This document shows positions 10,636-18,156 of a DNA stretch of 64,000 nt, in pieces. The notes under the pieces were generated by a model. It had not been told where the DNA came from. It was given only the letters and a program-made list of their open reading frames with translations, and searched no databases. Where the stretch lies: contig JAXHMK010000018.1 in assembly GCA_034521495.1 (NCBI GenBank), positions 62,001 through 126,000 on the forward strand. Reading direction: 5' to 3'. A program made the position numbers and the translations under genes. Within the stretch, counting starts at the first letter, position 1. Every line of letters begins with the position of its first letter. Origin of the DNA: Balneolaceae bacterium. Its GTDB lineage: Bacteria; Bacteroidota; Rhodothermia; Balneolales; Balneolaceae.

Positions 10636-12129
10636 ATGGATAAAATAAAGATTAGTATTGCTGCGATGTTTGCAGTGATTTTTATATTTGTAGGAATGCA
10701 TTACGCAACCGATAATGGGTCGAATAATGCATCCATGTTTCGGTTACCCGACTTTAATACTACGGAAACTACTGCTGACCAGACTCCGATTACCACTCTG
10801 AAGGACTTCAACGATGCAATTGTTAACATTGCAGAGAGAACGAATAAAACGGTAGTAACAATTACCACTACACAAACCGTTACAAGGCGTCAACAATCTC
10901 CCTTTTCTTTCTTTTTTGATGATCCTCGATTTAACCAGGAAAGAGAATATAGCCGTCAGGGATTGGGCTCAGGCGTTATTGTTTCTGAGGATGGATATAT
11001 CCTCACAAACAATCACGTAGTTGAAAACGCAGAAGAGATCAATGTTCGGTTTTTTGACGGCGATGAGATGAATGCTGAAGTTGTGGGAACAGATCCCGCC
11101 AGTGATGTGGCCGTTTTAAAAGTTGATGTGGATGAAAGCCTTCCCGCGATCGCCTTGGGGAATAGTGATGAAATCCGCGTAGGAGAGATGGTTTTGGCTA
11201 TAGGTAGCCCGCTGAATCCCAATTTTGCTCATTCGGTTTCTATGGGAATTGTAAGTGCAAGCGGCCGCTCTTCGCTGGGTTTAAATATGTATGAAAATTA
11301 CATACAAACTGACGCTGCTATTAATCCCGGTAACTCAGGCGGAGCACTCGTGAATCTTGATGGTGAGCTTGTTGGAATTAATACCGCAATTGCCAGCCGA
11401 AGCGGCGGCAACCAGGGAGTAGGATTTGCTATTCCGGTGAACATGGCCCGCGATGTAATGGAGGCATTAATTACGGAAGGCCGTGTAGCAAGAGGTTATC
11501 TTGGAATCGGTGGTAGTACGGTTGACAGAACCATGGCACGTGCTCTTGGCCTTAACAGAGCAAGAGGGGTCATCATTGGAGAAGTACTGCCAGACACACC
11601 TGCAGCAGAAGCAGGATTGCAAGATGGTGATGTAATTGTATCTTTGGACGGTGAAGAAATTGAAGCCTACAGAGATTTTCAGGTTGCCATCGGAAGTAAA
11701 AAACCCGGCGATGAGATTTCCCTTGAAGTCATCCGCGATGGTGAACAGATGGAGTTCAATATAGAACTGGCCGAGCGCGATATGGAAGAGATGGCAGGCA
11801 ACACAAGAGTAGATGATGATCGCATGAACGATCTGAAAGAAGCACTCGGATTTTCTGTTGAAGATTTAACAAACTCTATTCGACAGCAGCTTCAATTAAA
11901 CGAGAATGTTGATGGAGTTGTGGTAACGAATATTTCCCAGGGAAGTCCTGCAGCCCGGCAAGGATTGCAACGCGGCGATGTAATTACCCAGGTAGGAGAG
12001 CAAGCCGTAACAAATCCAAATGAGTTTTATGGTGCTATTCAAAATTATATTGATGATGAAACTGATGCCGTTCTGCTGCGTGTAAACAGGCAAGGTAGAA
12101 ATGTTTTCATAGCTATCGAATTGATGTAA
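10636..12129 (+). CDS. DegP/HtrA-type periplasmic serine protease with two PDZ domains
   Basis: A quality-control protease and chaperone of the cell envelope. The 497-aa product has an N-terminal membrane or signal segment (residues 3-21), a trypsin-like domain with the triad His127 (TNNHVV), Asp157 (SDVAVL) and Ser234 (GNSGGAL), and two PDZ domains. The first PDZ is at about residues 285-375 (ARGYLGIG and GVIIGEVLPDTPAAEAGL) and the second at about 400-495 (GVVVTNISQGSPAARQGL). The Q-linker between the first segment and the protease (MFRLPDF to SPFSFFFDD) is typical of DegP/DegQ. It stands between hsp20 and dnaJ, forming a protein-quality block, and ends with its own terminator. The AT-rich spacer before it has no sigma-54 match. 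Confidence 0.95.
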   Translation: MDKIKISIAAMFAVIFIFVGMHYATDNGSNNASMFRLPDFNTTETTADQTPITTLKDFNDAIVNIAERTNKTVVTITTTQTVTRRQQSPFSFFFDDPRFNQEREYSRQGLGSGVIVSEDGYILTNNHVVENAEEINVRFFDGDEMNAEVVGTDPASDVAVLKVDVDESLPAIALGNSDEIRVGEMVLAIGSPLNPNFAHSVSMGIVSASGRSSLGLNMYENYIQTDAAINPGNSGGALVNLDGELVGINTAIASRSGGNQGVGFAIPVNMARDVMEALITEGRVARGYLGIGGSTVDRTMARALGLNRARGVIIGEVLPDTPAAEAGLQDGDVIVSLDGEEIEAYRDFQVAIGSKKPGDEISLEVIRDGEQMEFNIELAERDMEEMAGNTRVDDDRMNDLKEALGFSVEDLTNSIRQQLQLNENVDGVVVTNISQGSPAARQGLQRGDVITQVGEQAVTNPNEFYGAIQNYIDDETDAVLLRVNRQGRNVFIAIELM

Positions 12130-12160
12130 GCAAACCATATGTGGTTATGGTTAGGGTTGA

Positions 12161-12193
12161 AGCCTCTGTCTTTGCTGGCAGGGGCTTTTTTTT
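12161..12193 (+). terminator. Terminator after htrA
   Basis: An 8-bp stem (AGCCTCTG at 12161-12168 with CAGGGGCT at 12179-12186, one G-T pair) runs into eight Ts at 12186-12193, a textbook intrinsic terminator. Confidence 0.88.
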
Positions 12194-12271
12194 ATGTCTT
12201 GGAGAGACGCTGACTTGTATTTTGTCAAATTCAGGTAATTGGCACTGTCAAAATCGCAAACCTGTGGGTGG

Positions 12272-12287
12272 TGGCATATCTTTTGCT
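12272..12287 (+). promoter_or_regulatory. Sigma-54 (RpoN) -24/-12 promoter of the DnaJ gene
   Basis: TGGCATATCTTTTGCT matches the consensus TGGCAYRNNNNTTGCW at every position. The GG is at 12273-12274, the GC at 12285-12286, and exactly 10 bases lie between. It sits 79 bp after the htrA terminator and predicts a start near 12298, giving a very short leader that still contains the ribosome site GAGG (12300-12303) before the ATG at 12311. Two TGTCAAA heptamers lie just upstream (about 12223 and 12246). Confidence 0.82.
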
Positions 12288-12310
12288 ATAACATTACATG
12301 AGGTAATATT

Positions 12311-13288
12311 ATGGACTATAAAGATTATTATAACATTTTAGGTGTGTCCAGGGATGCGTCCCAGGACGAAATTAGGAAGAAATACAGGAAACTGGCAGCT
12401 AAATACCATCCGGATAAAAATCCTGATGATGATAGCGCCGAGGAGAAATTCAAAGAGATCGGTGAAGCCTACGAAGTTCTGAAAGACCCGAAGAAGCGAA
12501 AATTGTATGATAAAGTCGGGTCTGATTGGAAAAAATATGAACAGGCCGGTGCCAGTGCTGATGATTTTAACTGGAACCAATATGCAAACCAAGGTGGCGG
12601 CCAGCGAATTAATATGGAGGATATTTTCGGTGGCGGAGGCCGAGCGGGAGGTGGCGAGAGTCCATTTTCCAGCTTTTTTGAAACGATTTTTGGCGGGGGC
12701 GGCGGTGATCCGTTTGCCGGACGCCAATCCCAGGCACGTCAATATCAAAGCAGAACGGGCCGGAATGTGCGCCAAAAAGGGCATGACACAAAGGCCGAGG
12801 TAGATGTAAACCTAAAGGATGTACTCACCGGTACAGAGAAACAGTTTCGAATAAACGGGGAGAGAGTTAAACTTAAAATTCCCGCCGGTATAGAAGATGG
12901 AAAACGACTTAAACTGAAAGGGAAAGGACAAACTTCGCAAATGGGAGGTCCAAAGGGGGATCTCTACCTGAAAGTGAACGTCAGAGAGCCGGAAGGTTAT
13001 GAAAGGAGAGGCAACGATATCTATCAGAAAGTGCCGCTGGATCTCTATACAGCTGTTTTAGGTGGGAAGCTGACAGCCCAGACACTCGAGGGAAAAATCA
13101 AGTTGGATATTCCGCCGGAAACTCAAAATGGCAAAACATTTCGTTTGGCCGGGAGAGGTCTTCCGCAGTTCAAGAGAAAGGGAAAGAGAGGAGATTATTT
13201 CCTGAGAACAGAAATTCAAATTCCTGAAAATCTCACCTCAAAAGAGAAAGAGCTTTTTAAAAAACTGGCTGAAGAGCGGAAGAATTGA
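12311..13288 (+). CDS. CbpA-like DnaJ co-chaperone (no zinc finger)
   Basis: This 325-aa J-domain protein stimulates the DnaK ATPase and delivers substrates. Residues 1-70 form the J domain with the invariant HPD at 33-35. A Gly/Phe/Gln-rich linker with several GGGG runs follows (about 95-150). Two C-terminal beta-barrel domains begin at about 155 ([14 protein letters not shown]) and 245. The CxxCxGxG zinc repeats of true DnaJ are absent, so this is the CbpA/DnaJ-B class rather than the dnaJ of a dnaK operon. The start at 12311 is supported by GAGG 7-8 nt upstream. It has a perfect sigma-54 promoter. Confidence 0.95.
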   Translation: MDYKDYYNILGVSRDASQDEIRKKYRKLAAKYHPDKNPDDDSAEEKFKEIGEAYEVLKDPKKRKLYDKVGSDWKKYEQAGASADDFNWNQYANQGGGQRINMEDIFGGGGRAGGGESPFSSFFETIFGGGGGDPFAGRQSQARQYQSRTGRNVRQKGHDTKAEVDVNLKDVLTGTEKQFRINGERVKLKIPAGIEDGKRLKLKGKGQTSQMGGPKGDLYLKVNVREPEGYERRGNDIYQKVPLDLYTAVLGGKLTAQTLEGKIKLDIPPETQNGKTFRLAGRGLPQFKRKGKRGDYFLRTEIQIPENLTSKEKELFKKLAEERKN

Positions 13289-13417
13289 TCAGTTCATAAT
13301 TGAAAGATGTTGAAGTTTCAACTCGTAAAAGTAGTGGATTATTTTTTCAAACCAATCAAAGATTTTTACTTTCTGCTATCAACAAAGCTCTTATCTTAAA
13401 AAGAAAAACAGACAGTT

Positions 13418-14191
13418 ATGCATCTATTAATTTCACTTCTACTTCTCACCGGCTTTTATTCCGATTCACATGAAACTGAAAGATGGGGGCAGATCGGGCA
13501 TTATGTTTCGGGCGAAATTGCTGAAAAACATATGAATGATCTCGTAAAAGCCCGGGTACAAAAGATTCTTGGTGATCGGTCCATCGCCATTTCAACGGTT
13601 TGGATGGATGATATCCGTTCGGACGATAGCTACGATTTTGATACATGGCACTATGTAACCATCCCGGATGGTGAGAAGTACGATCCTGAAATCCAGGAGG
13701 AAAGTGGCGATATTATATGGGCGCTGGAGACGTTGATTGAGGAGCTAAAAGAGGGAGATCTGACGGAAGACGAGGAAAGGGAAAAGCTGAAGCTGGTGAT
13801 GCATATGATCGGCGATATTCATCAGCCGCTGCACGTTGGAAACGGCGAGGACCGGGGCGGAAATGATGTTCGCCTCCAATGGTTTGGTGATGATTCCAAT
13901 ATACACCGGGTGTGGGATAGTGGAATTATTGAGTCCTTTCAAATGAGTTATACGGAGCTTGCCGATGAGTTAAATACTGCAACATATGAACAAGTTGAAA
14001 ACTGGCAGAATGATTCGGTGAGAGACTGGGCGTACGAGTCGATGGATTACCGCGATGAGGTGTATGACCTGCCAGACAATATGCGGCTTAGTTACGAATA
14101 TAGATACTATAAAAAAGGTATTATCTACAAGAGATTACTCCAGGCAGGTGTACGAATGGCCGGCGTTTTAAATGAGATTTATGCAGAGTAA
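13418..14191 (+). CDS. Exported S1/P1-family nuclease
   Basis: A zinc-dependent extracytoplasmic nuclease that cuts single-stranded DNA or RNA, probably for phosphate and nucleotide scavenging. The 257-aa product has a short signal peptide (LLISLLLLTGFYS). All nine zinc ligands of the P1 fold can be placed: Trp23 (the expected mature N-terminus), His28, Asp64, His78, His129, Asp133, His139, His163 and Asp167. Spacings match the family, for example H-x3-D in HMIGDIHQPLH and in IHRVWD. It follows the DnaJ gene by 130 bp on the same strand without a clear terminator between them, so co-transcription is possible but not shown. Confidence 0.92.
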   Translation: MHLLISLLLLTGFYSDSHETERWGQIGHYVSGEIAEKHMNDLVKARVQKILGDRSIAISTVWMDDIRSDDSYDFDTWHYVTIPDGEKYDPEIQEESGDIIWALETLIEELKEGDLTEDEEREKLKLVMHMIGDIHQPLHVGNGEDRGGNDVRLQWFGDDSNIHRVWDSGIIESFQMSYTELADELNTATYEQVENWQNDSVRDWAYESMDYRDEVYDLPDNMRLSYEYRYYKKGIIYKRLLQAGVRMAGVLNEIYAE

Positions 14192-14237
14192 TCTTTCGCC
14201 TGACGATTATAGTTTTTAGATCTAAACTCGCAGATAT

Positions 14238-14317
14238 CTCCCCTTGAGGGGAGTACCCGACAGGTATGTCGGGGGAGGGGTGTCCAATGCTATTCGCGTA
14301 TTTACACCCCCCTCCTA
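14238..14317. repeat. GC-rich double hairpin repeat, family R6 copy 1
   Basis: CTCCCC-TTGA-GGGGAG at 14238-14253 is followed by CCCGAC with GTCGGG (14256-14273) and an outer pair GGAGGGGTGT with ACACCCCCCTCC. Related hairpins lie at 42097-42133, 48322-48463 and 63230-63334. It opens a 719-bp gene-free stretch (14192-14910) that is almost wholly repeat-derived. Confidence 0.65.
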
Positions 14318-14424
14318 AATTTTGAAAACATAAAATTTAGCTTAAACACTCATCCGATGAATAGCCTCTATAAAATCTCTCGATTGCCCTTTCGGCTGTT
14401 GAATTTTGAGTATTCAAAACGTTT

Positions 14425-14507
14425 ACTCGGCAGGCGAAGAAGACAATCGCCAACCGGGTGGCTTGATCTCTCGTCCGTCGATAGTCTTTTTCTTCGGACG
14501 AATCAGA
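14425..14507. repeat. Inverted-repeat element, family R8 copy 1
   Basis: Two arms resembling each other in inverse orientation surround a core close to GAAGAAGACAATCGCC and its complement. The same pair of arms, in the other order, lies after clpB at about 25239-25345, and a partial arm at about 34853-34890. Directly after it comes a GCGCGAGCGTCTCGC arm (14512-14532) of the R7 hairpin family. Confidence 0.5.
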
Positions 14508-14520
14508 GATAGCGCGAGCG

Positions 14521-14724
14521 TCTCGCTCGTGCTTCATTTACAGTGTATCTACTCGAATTCATCGAATAAATATTTCGATAAAAAATTTCAGAATTCGCTA
14601 ATCCACTTATCAGGAGTGATTGATACTACGATATCTTCTCCAACACATCTGCGTGAACATTAAATGCATTTTGTCCCCAGAGTATAAACCGAACGGTTTT
14701 AACATGTTCAAGATCTGCGGATAG
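14521..14724. repeat. Left copy of a 204-bp direct repeat flanking the PIN toxin-antitoxin pair
   Basis: Aligns without gaps to 15851-16054 at a constant offset of 1330 bp. By hand count about 188 of 204 bases agree, with differences concentrated in the last 25 bases. It includes the 3' end of a macrodomain gene plus about 100 bp of its downstream flank, so the 1.3-kb unit between the repeats looks like a segmental duplication or an insertion that copied the target. Confidence 0.85.
14626..14724 (-). pseudogene. 3' remnant of a macrodomain gene
   Basis: The last 33 codons of this frame read LSADLEHVKTVRFILWGQ and end VHADVLEKIS, nearly the same as the C-terminus of the intact macrodomain protein encoded at 15956-16489 (LSIDLEHIKTVRFVLWGQ, ending VHADMLEKIS). 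Upstream of 14724 the sequence no longer matches, so only the end of the gene survives and no start is present. It is a broken copy, separated from the intact gene by the toxin-antitoxin pair. Confidence 0.82.
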
Positions 14725-14910
14725 GTTTTGGTTCCGAAAGCCCCGTCCGGAATGCATGCCGGAACCTCCGGTTTTGCTGTTTAATACTGGCTTCCCTGTA
14801 TAAAGAGTTCTCGGAATTAATCCCAAAGATTCAGTTGTTTTCCAAATCGGGAATCTGAATACCAAAAGATTTTGTTATATTGATCAGTGTAAAAACAAAA
14901 TGTACGAACT

Positions 14911-15132
14911 ATGTCAACCACCCAATTAGAAAAAGAACTTATTAAAAACACCAAAGGTCTTCCCGAAGATGCCCAACAAGAGATCGTAGATTTTGCCAAG
15001 TTCATCAGACAAAAAACATTAAAGAAAACACAGAATTCTGTTTCCATTGAATTGTCAAAGTTAAGCAAGTCTCAGGCTACTCACCTCGAAGAAGAGTTTA
15101 CAGACTACAAAAAACTCTTTCCGAATGTATAG
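14911..15132 (+). CDS. Antitoxin of a PIN toxin-antitoxin pair (DUF2281/VapB-like)
   Basis: The 73-aa product resembles short antitoxins of the DUF2281 type. An N-terminal region, TTQLEKELIKNTKGLPEDAQQ, is followed by VDFAKFIRQKT and a polar tail that would wrap the toxin (EEEFTDYKKLFPNV). No helix-turn-helix is obvious, so autoregulation cannot be read directly. The gene overlaps the downstream PIN gene by 8 bp, the usual translational coupling of type II modules. The whole module lies between two copies of a 204-bp repeat, suggesting recent arrival. Antitoxin identity rests mainly on position and size. Confidence 0.75.
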   Translation: MSTTQLEKELIKNTKGLPEDAQQEIVDFAKFIRQKTLKKTQNSVSIELSKLSKSQATHLEEEFTDYKKLFPNV

Positions 15133-15517
15133 CTATGTTGCCGATACCATGGCTTTAATTCTTTGGCTTGAGAAAAGAAAAATGCCTCCTAAAGTTAAAA
15201 AACGATTTTTGGAAGCCGCAAAGAAGGAAGCTGAAATCATTATTCCTTCCATGGTATTTGCGGAATTGGGTTACCTTTCAGAAAAAGGAAGAATTGATAC
15301 AAATTTAATTGAATCACAAAATCTGATCCAAAATAACGCTTCATTTAAAGAACATACTCTCTCCTTTTCTACGATTCAAGAAGCATTTAAAATTGAAGAC
15401 ATTTCGGAATTACATGATCGTTTGATTTCCGCTGCCGGAAAAGAATTAAATCTTCCAATTCTTACAAATGATCCCGAGATACATCGTTCGAAATATGTGG
15501 TAGCAATTTGGGATTGA
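15125..15517 (+). CDS. PIN-domain toxin (VapC-like ribonuclease)
   Basis: A predicted Mg-dependent RNase that would block growth when freed from its antitoxin. The 130-aa protein is a single PIN domain with the acidic set in place: Asp7 (VADTMALILWL), Glu47 (SMVFAEL), Asp98 (LHDRLI) and Asp116 (LTNDPEIH). It overlaps the antitoxin gene by 8 bp. All catalytic positions are intact, in contrast to the second PIN gene at 18399. Targets in this family are usually tRNA or rRNA, which cannot be told from sequence. Confidence 0.88.
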   Translation: MYSYVADTMALILWLEKRKMPPKVKKRFLEAAKKEAEIIIPSMVFAELGYLSEKGRIDTNLIESQNLIQNNASFKEHTLSFSTIQEAFKIEDISELHDRLISAAGKELNLPILTNDPEIHRSKYVVAIWD

Positions 15518-15631
15518 TTTAAGTTAATAGAAAAGATTCTTAGGGATTAATTAATCTTTAATATCATTGAGAAGTTACCCCGAAATTTGCATTGTTTAAT
15601 CTGAGATAAAGCGAGCAGTATCCCGATCCAT

Positions 15632-15839
15632 CCTATCATGTGGACACAAGTTTATCTATATCTATAAGACGTCTACCGGAATGAATCATCCATAGTTTTC
15701 AGGGGATCCCTCCACTGCAATCCGAAGAAAGCGCTGCGAACGCACGGATGGATCTCACTGATACAGGCTATCATGCCTGCACGACTCCATAAGAATCTTG
15801 GTTTATACTTGAATAATGTAGATGTGTCCACAAGATAGG
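15632..15839. mobile_element. 208-bp MITE-like or relic element with 17-bp terminal inverted repeats
   Basis: CCTATCATGTGGACACA at 15632-15648 and TGTGTCCACAAGATAGG at 15823-15839 are inverted copies with one mismatch. The interior has no intact gene. It occupies most of the 438-bp gap 15518-15955. The same gap also carries an isolated 18-nt end of repeat R1 at 15569-15586 (GAGAAGTTACCCCGAAAT) and then the right copy of the 204-bp direct repeat. I cannot assign an insertion-sequence family or see a clear target duplication. Confidence 0.55.
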
Positions 15840-15850
15840 GTTCGTCGGGG

Positions 15851-16054
15851 TCTCGCTCGTGCTTCATTTACAGGGTATTCACTCGAATTCATCGAATAAG
15901 TACTTCGATAAAAAATTTCAGAATTCGCTAATCCACTTATCAAGAGTGATTGATACTACGATATCTTCTCCAACATATCTGCGTGAACATCAAATGCATT
16001 TTGTCCCCAGAGTACAAACCGAACGGTTTTAATATGCTCTAAATCTATAGATAG
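15851..16054. repeat. Right copy of the 204-bp direct repeat (contains the end of the macrodomain gene)
   Basis: Partner of 14521-14724 in the same orientation. Its right part is the coding 3' end of the intact macrodomain gene and its left part the downstream flank. Because the gene is whole here, this is presumably the original and 14521-14724 the derived copy. Confidence 0.85.
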
Positions 16055-16489
16055 CTCTTTGACAGCCGTTAATGCAATTTTAGCAGCCTGTTCCATAGGA
16101 TAGCCGAATGCACCGGTTGAAATAGCCGGGAAAGCTATGGATTCTAATTCATTCTCATCAGCTATTTTCAGTGCGTTTACATAACAATTTCTGAGAAGCT
16201 GGTCTGCCGGTTTATCCCGTCCATACACCGGGCCAAGACAATGAATAATATGACTGTTTGGAAAGTTTGGGGCTGATGTAATAACAGCCTCACCGGGAGT
16301 GATGGGGGCAAGACTCCTGGTTTCTTCGGTAAGCTCCGGATCACCGATTCTGTGAATGGCTCCAGCCACTCCGCCTCCGATTTGCAGTTGGGCATTCGCC
16401 GCATTTACAATGGCATCACAATCGGGTTGGTCTACAATATTTCCACCGTCTAATTCTATGATAACGTTGTTGAATTTTTTTTGGATCAT
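15956..16489 (-). CDS. Macrodomain protein (ADP-ribose hydrolase, MacroD/YmdB type)
   Basis: The 177-aa product is a single macrodomain that should bind ADP-ribose and remove it from proteins, or deacetylate O-acetyl-ADP-ribose. Diagnostic blocks are CDAIVNAANAQLQIGGGVAGAIH (residues about 24-46), GEAVITSAPNFPN, IIHCLGPVYG and FPAISTGAFGYP (about 120-131), which line the ligand cleft. The Asn-Gly-rich loop of MacroD enzymes is present. No ADP-ribosyltransferase gene such as darT is adjacent, so a toxin partnership is not supported. Its 3' end is duplicated upstream beyond the PIN module. The start MIQKKFNNVIIELDGG fits the family. Confidence 0.92.
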   Translation of the reverse strand: MIQKKFNNVIIELDGGNIVDQPDCDAIVNAANAQLQIGGGVAGAIHRIGDPELTEETRSLAPITPGEAVITSAPNFPNSHIIHCLGPVYGRDKPADQLLRNCYVNALKIADENELESIAFPAISTGAFGYPMEQAAKIALTAVKELSIDLEHIKTVRFVLWGQNAFDVHADMLEKIS

Positions 16490-16958
16490 GGGATTGTTAA
16501 CTAAAAATTATGAAGTTGACTCTCAACTTTTCCTTAATTTGGACCTGTTACTCTCAAAACTCGCACAAAAAGCATTCACAGAGCCTGTCAGAGTAACAAG
16601 AAGCCCATATTCGAAGCGCTTTCCATCTCTAAATTTACCAAAAAGTATATGTTTTTTTGGCAGAATTATGATTGTAATGTCCGAAAGCGCTTTCTATAAA
16701 AATAGACATTGTAAGGGCTTTTTTCGAATGCTATTGAGGTTTTTTAATTCGCCAAAAAAGAACTGTGTTAAGACATTGTTAAGACAAAATAATGAAAAGG
16801 GCTTCCAATGATAAAAGATGCAATTATGACACTATCTTAGAAAATAGATTGGAAAAAATAGTAGTCAAACTCTTGAATTAAGTGCTTTTAGCCCCCTACC
16901 TTTTAATCGAGTTGATAAAACATCAATCTCAAATAAATCGCAATTAATAAATATCAAA
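16490..16958. promoter_or_regulatory. 469-bp spacer with two LacI-type palindromes
   Basis: No gene is seen. Two half-conserved palindromes centred on CG occur 69 bp apart: AAGCGCTT at 16614-16621 inside CGAAGCGCTTTCC, and the perfect 12-mer GAAAGCGCTTTC at 16683-16694. This AA-N-CG-N-TT layout is that of LacI/GalR-family operators; a further AAGCGCTT lies at about 34564. Placement upstream of the paired exported proteins suggests, but does not prove, control of them. Confidence 0.4.
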
Positions 16959-17432
16959 ATGAAAGCATTAAAAATTGTAACCGCAGTTAGTTTCTTATTT
17001 ATTGCCAGCATTGCTGTTGCCAGTGAAGTACTTGCTGATAACACAGTGGCAAAAGACTCAACAGCTGTTACAAGTGTTGAAAATGAGAAAGCACTCTTTA
17101 ACAAACTGGAAACAGGATTGATTTACAGTCTGAATTCCAACGTTAACGGAGTTGTTGAATCATCTCTTTATAATGCAGTTAATTTTAAAATTACTTACCC
17201 GGAATTTAATTCCGAAAAAGTAAAAGAGATCCTGGCCAGAATGGCAAAAGAGGGAAACAGTCATACACTGAGATATAAAGCGTATCTCACATTGGCTTAT
17301 TACCAACACCCAGATCAATTTGGTTCTCCTAAAGCTCTGTTATCTTTGCTGAATAACAAGCATGATAGCGGAATCTTTTTCCATCTACAGACAATAGTAG
17401 AGGCTAATCAGTTCACATCGAAAATCAACTAA
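16959..17432 (+). CDS. Small exported protein, tandem paralogue 1
   Basis: A 157-aa protein with a clear signal peptide (KIVTAVSFLFIASIAVASE) and a helical mature domain. I do not recognise the family. The mature part carries the motif KALFNKLETGLIYSLNS, then GVVESSLYNAVNFK, then LRYKAYLTLAYYQHPDQF, and ends FTSKIN. It is about two-thirds identical to the next gene, and the leader sequence before the ATG (AATAAATCGCAATTAA) is also shared, so the pair arose by tandem duplication of a unit of about 551 bp. The short helical LRYKAYLTLAYY segment could be HEAT-like, but that is a guess. Confidence 0.8.
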   Translation: MKALKIVTAVSFLFIASIAVASEVLADNTVAKDSTAVTSVENEKALFNKLETGLIYSLNSNVNGVVESSLYNAVNFKITYPEFNSEKVKEILARMAKEGNSHTLRYKAYLTLAYYQHPDQFGSPKALLSLLNNKHDSGIFFHLQTIVEANQFTSKIN

Positions 17433-17509
17433 TCCCACTTAATGGTATCCTGATTCACTTTGTAGAATCAACATCAAACTCAAATAAATCGCAATTAACA
17501 AATATCAAA

Positions 17510-17983
17510 ATGAAAACATTAAGAATTGTAACCGCGGTTAGTTTCTTATTCATCGCCAGTATTGCTGTTGCCAGCGAAGTACCTGCTGATAACACAGTGG
17601 TAAAAGATTCAACAGCAGTTGAAAAGGTTGAAAATGAGAAAGCACTCTTTAACAAACTGGAAAAAGGATTGATTAACAATCTGAACTCCAGAATTACAGG
17701 AGTTGTAGAATCATCCATGTATAACGCAATCAACTACAAAGTTGAGTACCCTGAATTTTCTTCAGATAGAGTAGAACAGATCCTTAACAGGATTGCCGTT
17801 GAGGGAGAAAGCCACTCACTGAGATATAAAGCATATCTCACACTGGCTTATTACAAGAATCAAGATCAATTTGATTCTCCTGAAAACCTGCTGTCACTGC
17901 TTGATTACAAGCACCAGGATGGAATTTTCTTCTATCTGCAGGAGATCGTACAGACAGATCAATTCACATCGAAAATCAATTAA
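17510..17983 (+). CDS. Small exported protein, tandem paralogue 2
   Basis: The second member of the duplicated pair is also exactly 157 aa, with nearly the same signal peptide (RIVTAVSFLFIASIAVASE) and the same ending FTSKIN. Conserved blocks are VENEKALFNKLEKGLI, GVVESSMYNAINYK and SLRYKAYLTLAYYKNQDQF. Most substitutions are in the mature surface region. The spacer of 77 bp holds the repeated leader but no terminator, so both are probably on one transcript that ends at the strong hairpin at 18084-18130. Function unknown; secretion to the periplasm or surface is the only supported inference. Confidence 0.8.
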   Translation: MKTLRIVTAVSFLFIASIAVASEVPADNTVVKDSTAVEKVENEKALFNKLEKGLINNLNSRITGVVESSMYNAINYKVEYPEFSSDRVEQILNRIAVEGESHSLRYKAYLTLAYYKNQDQFDSPENLLSLLDYKHQDGIFFYLQEIVQTDQFTSKIN

Positions 17984-18083
17984 TCCAATTTATCGGCAAC
18001 CTGACTCAGTTTGTAGAACCAGGCAATGCCGATAGCTAATCAATGGAGCAGTTTTAATAAAGACTGTAAACCACCATACACCC

Positions 18084-18130
18084 ATCCGGTTGATTCCTTC
18101 TTTGAAGAATGCGAATCAACCGGATTTTAT
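18084..18130 (+). terminator. Terminator after the exported-protein pair
   Basis: A perfect 13-bp stem (ATCCGGTTGATTC at 18084-18096 with GAATCAACCGGAT at 18113-18125) is followed by a T-rich run. It lies 27 bp before the start of the next toxin-antitoxin module and separates it from upstream transcription. Confidence 0.85.
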
Positions 18131-18156
18131 TTTTTATCATAAAAAAGGAGGTTCTT

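Noticed and set aside
14626-14865. 79-codon minus-strand frame read as a complete gene
   Set aside because: Only its last 33 residues match the macrodomain; the rest is unrelated and the frame lacks a proper start, so it is a remnant.
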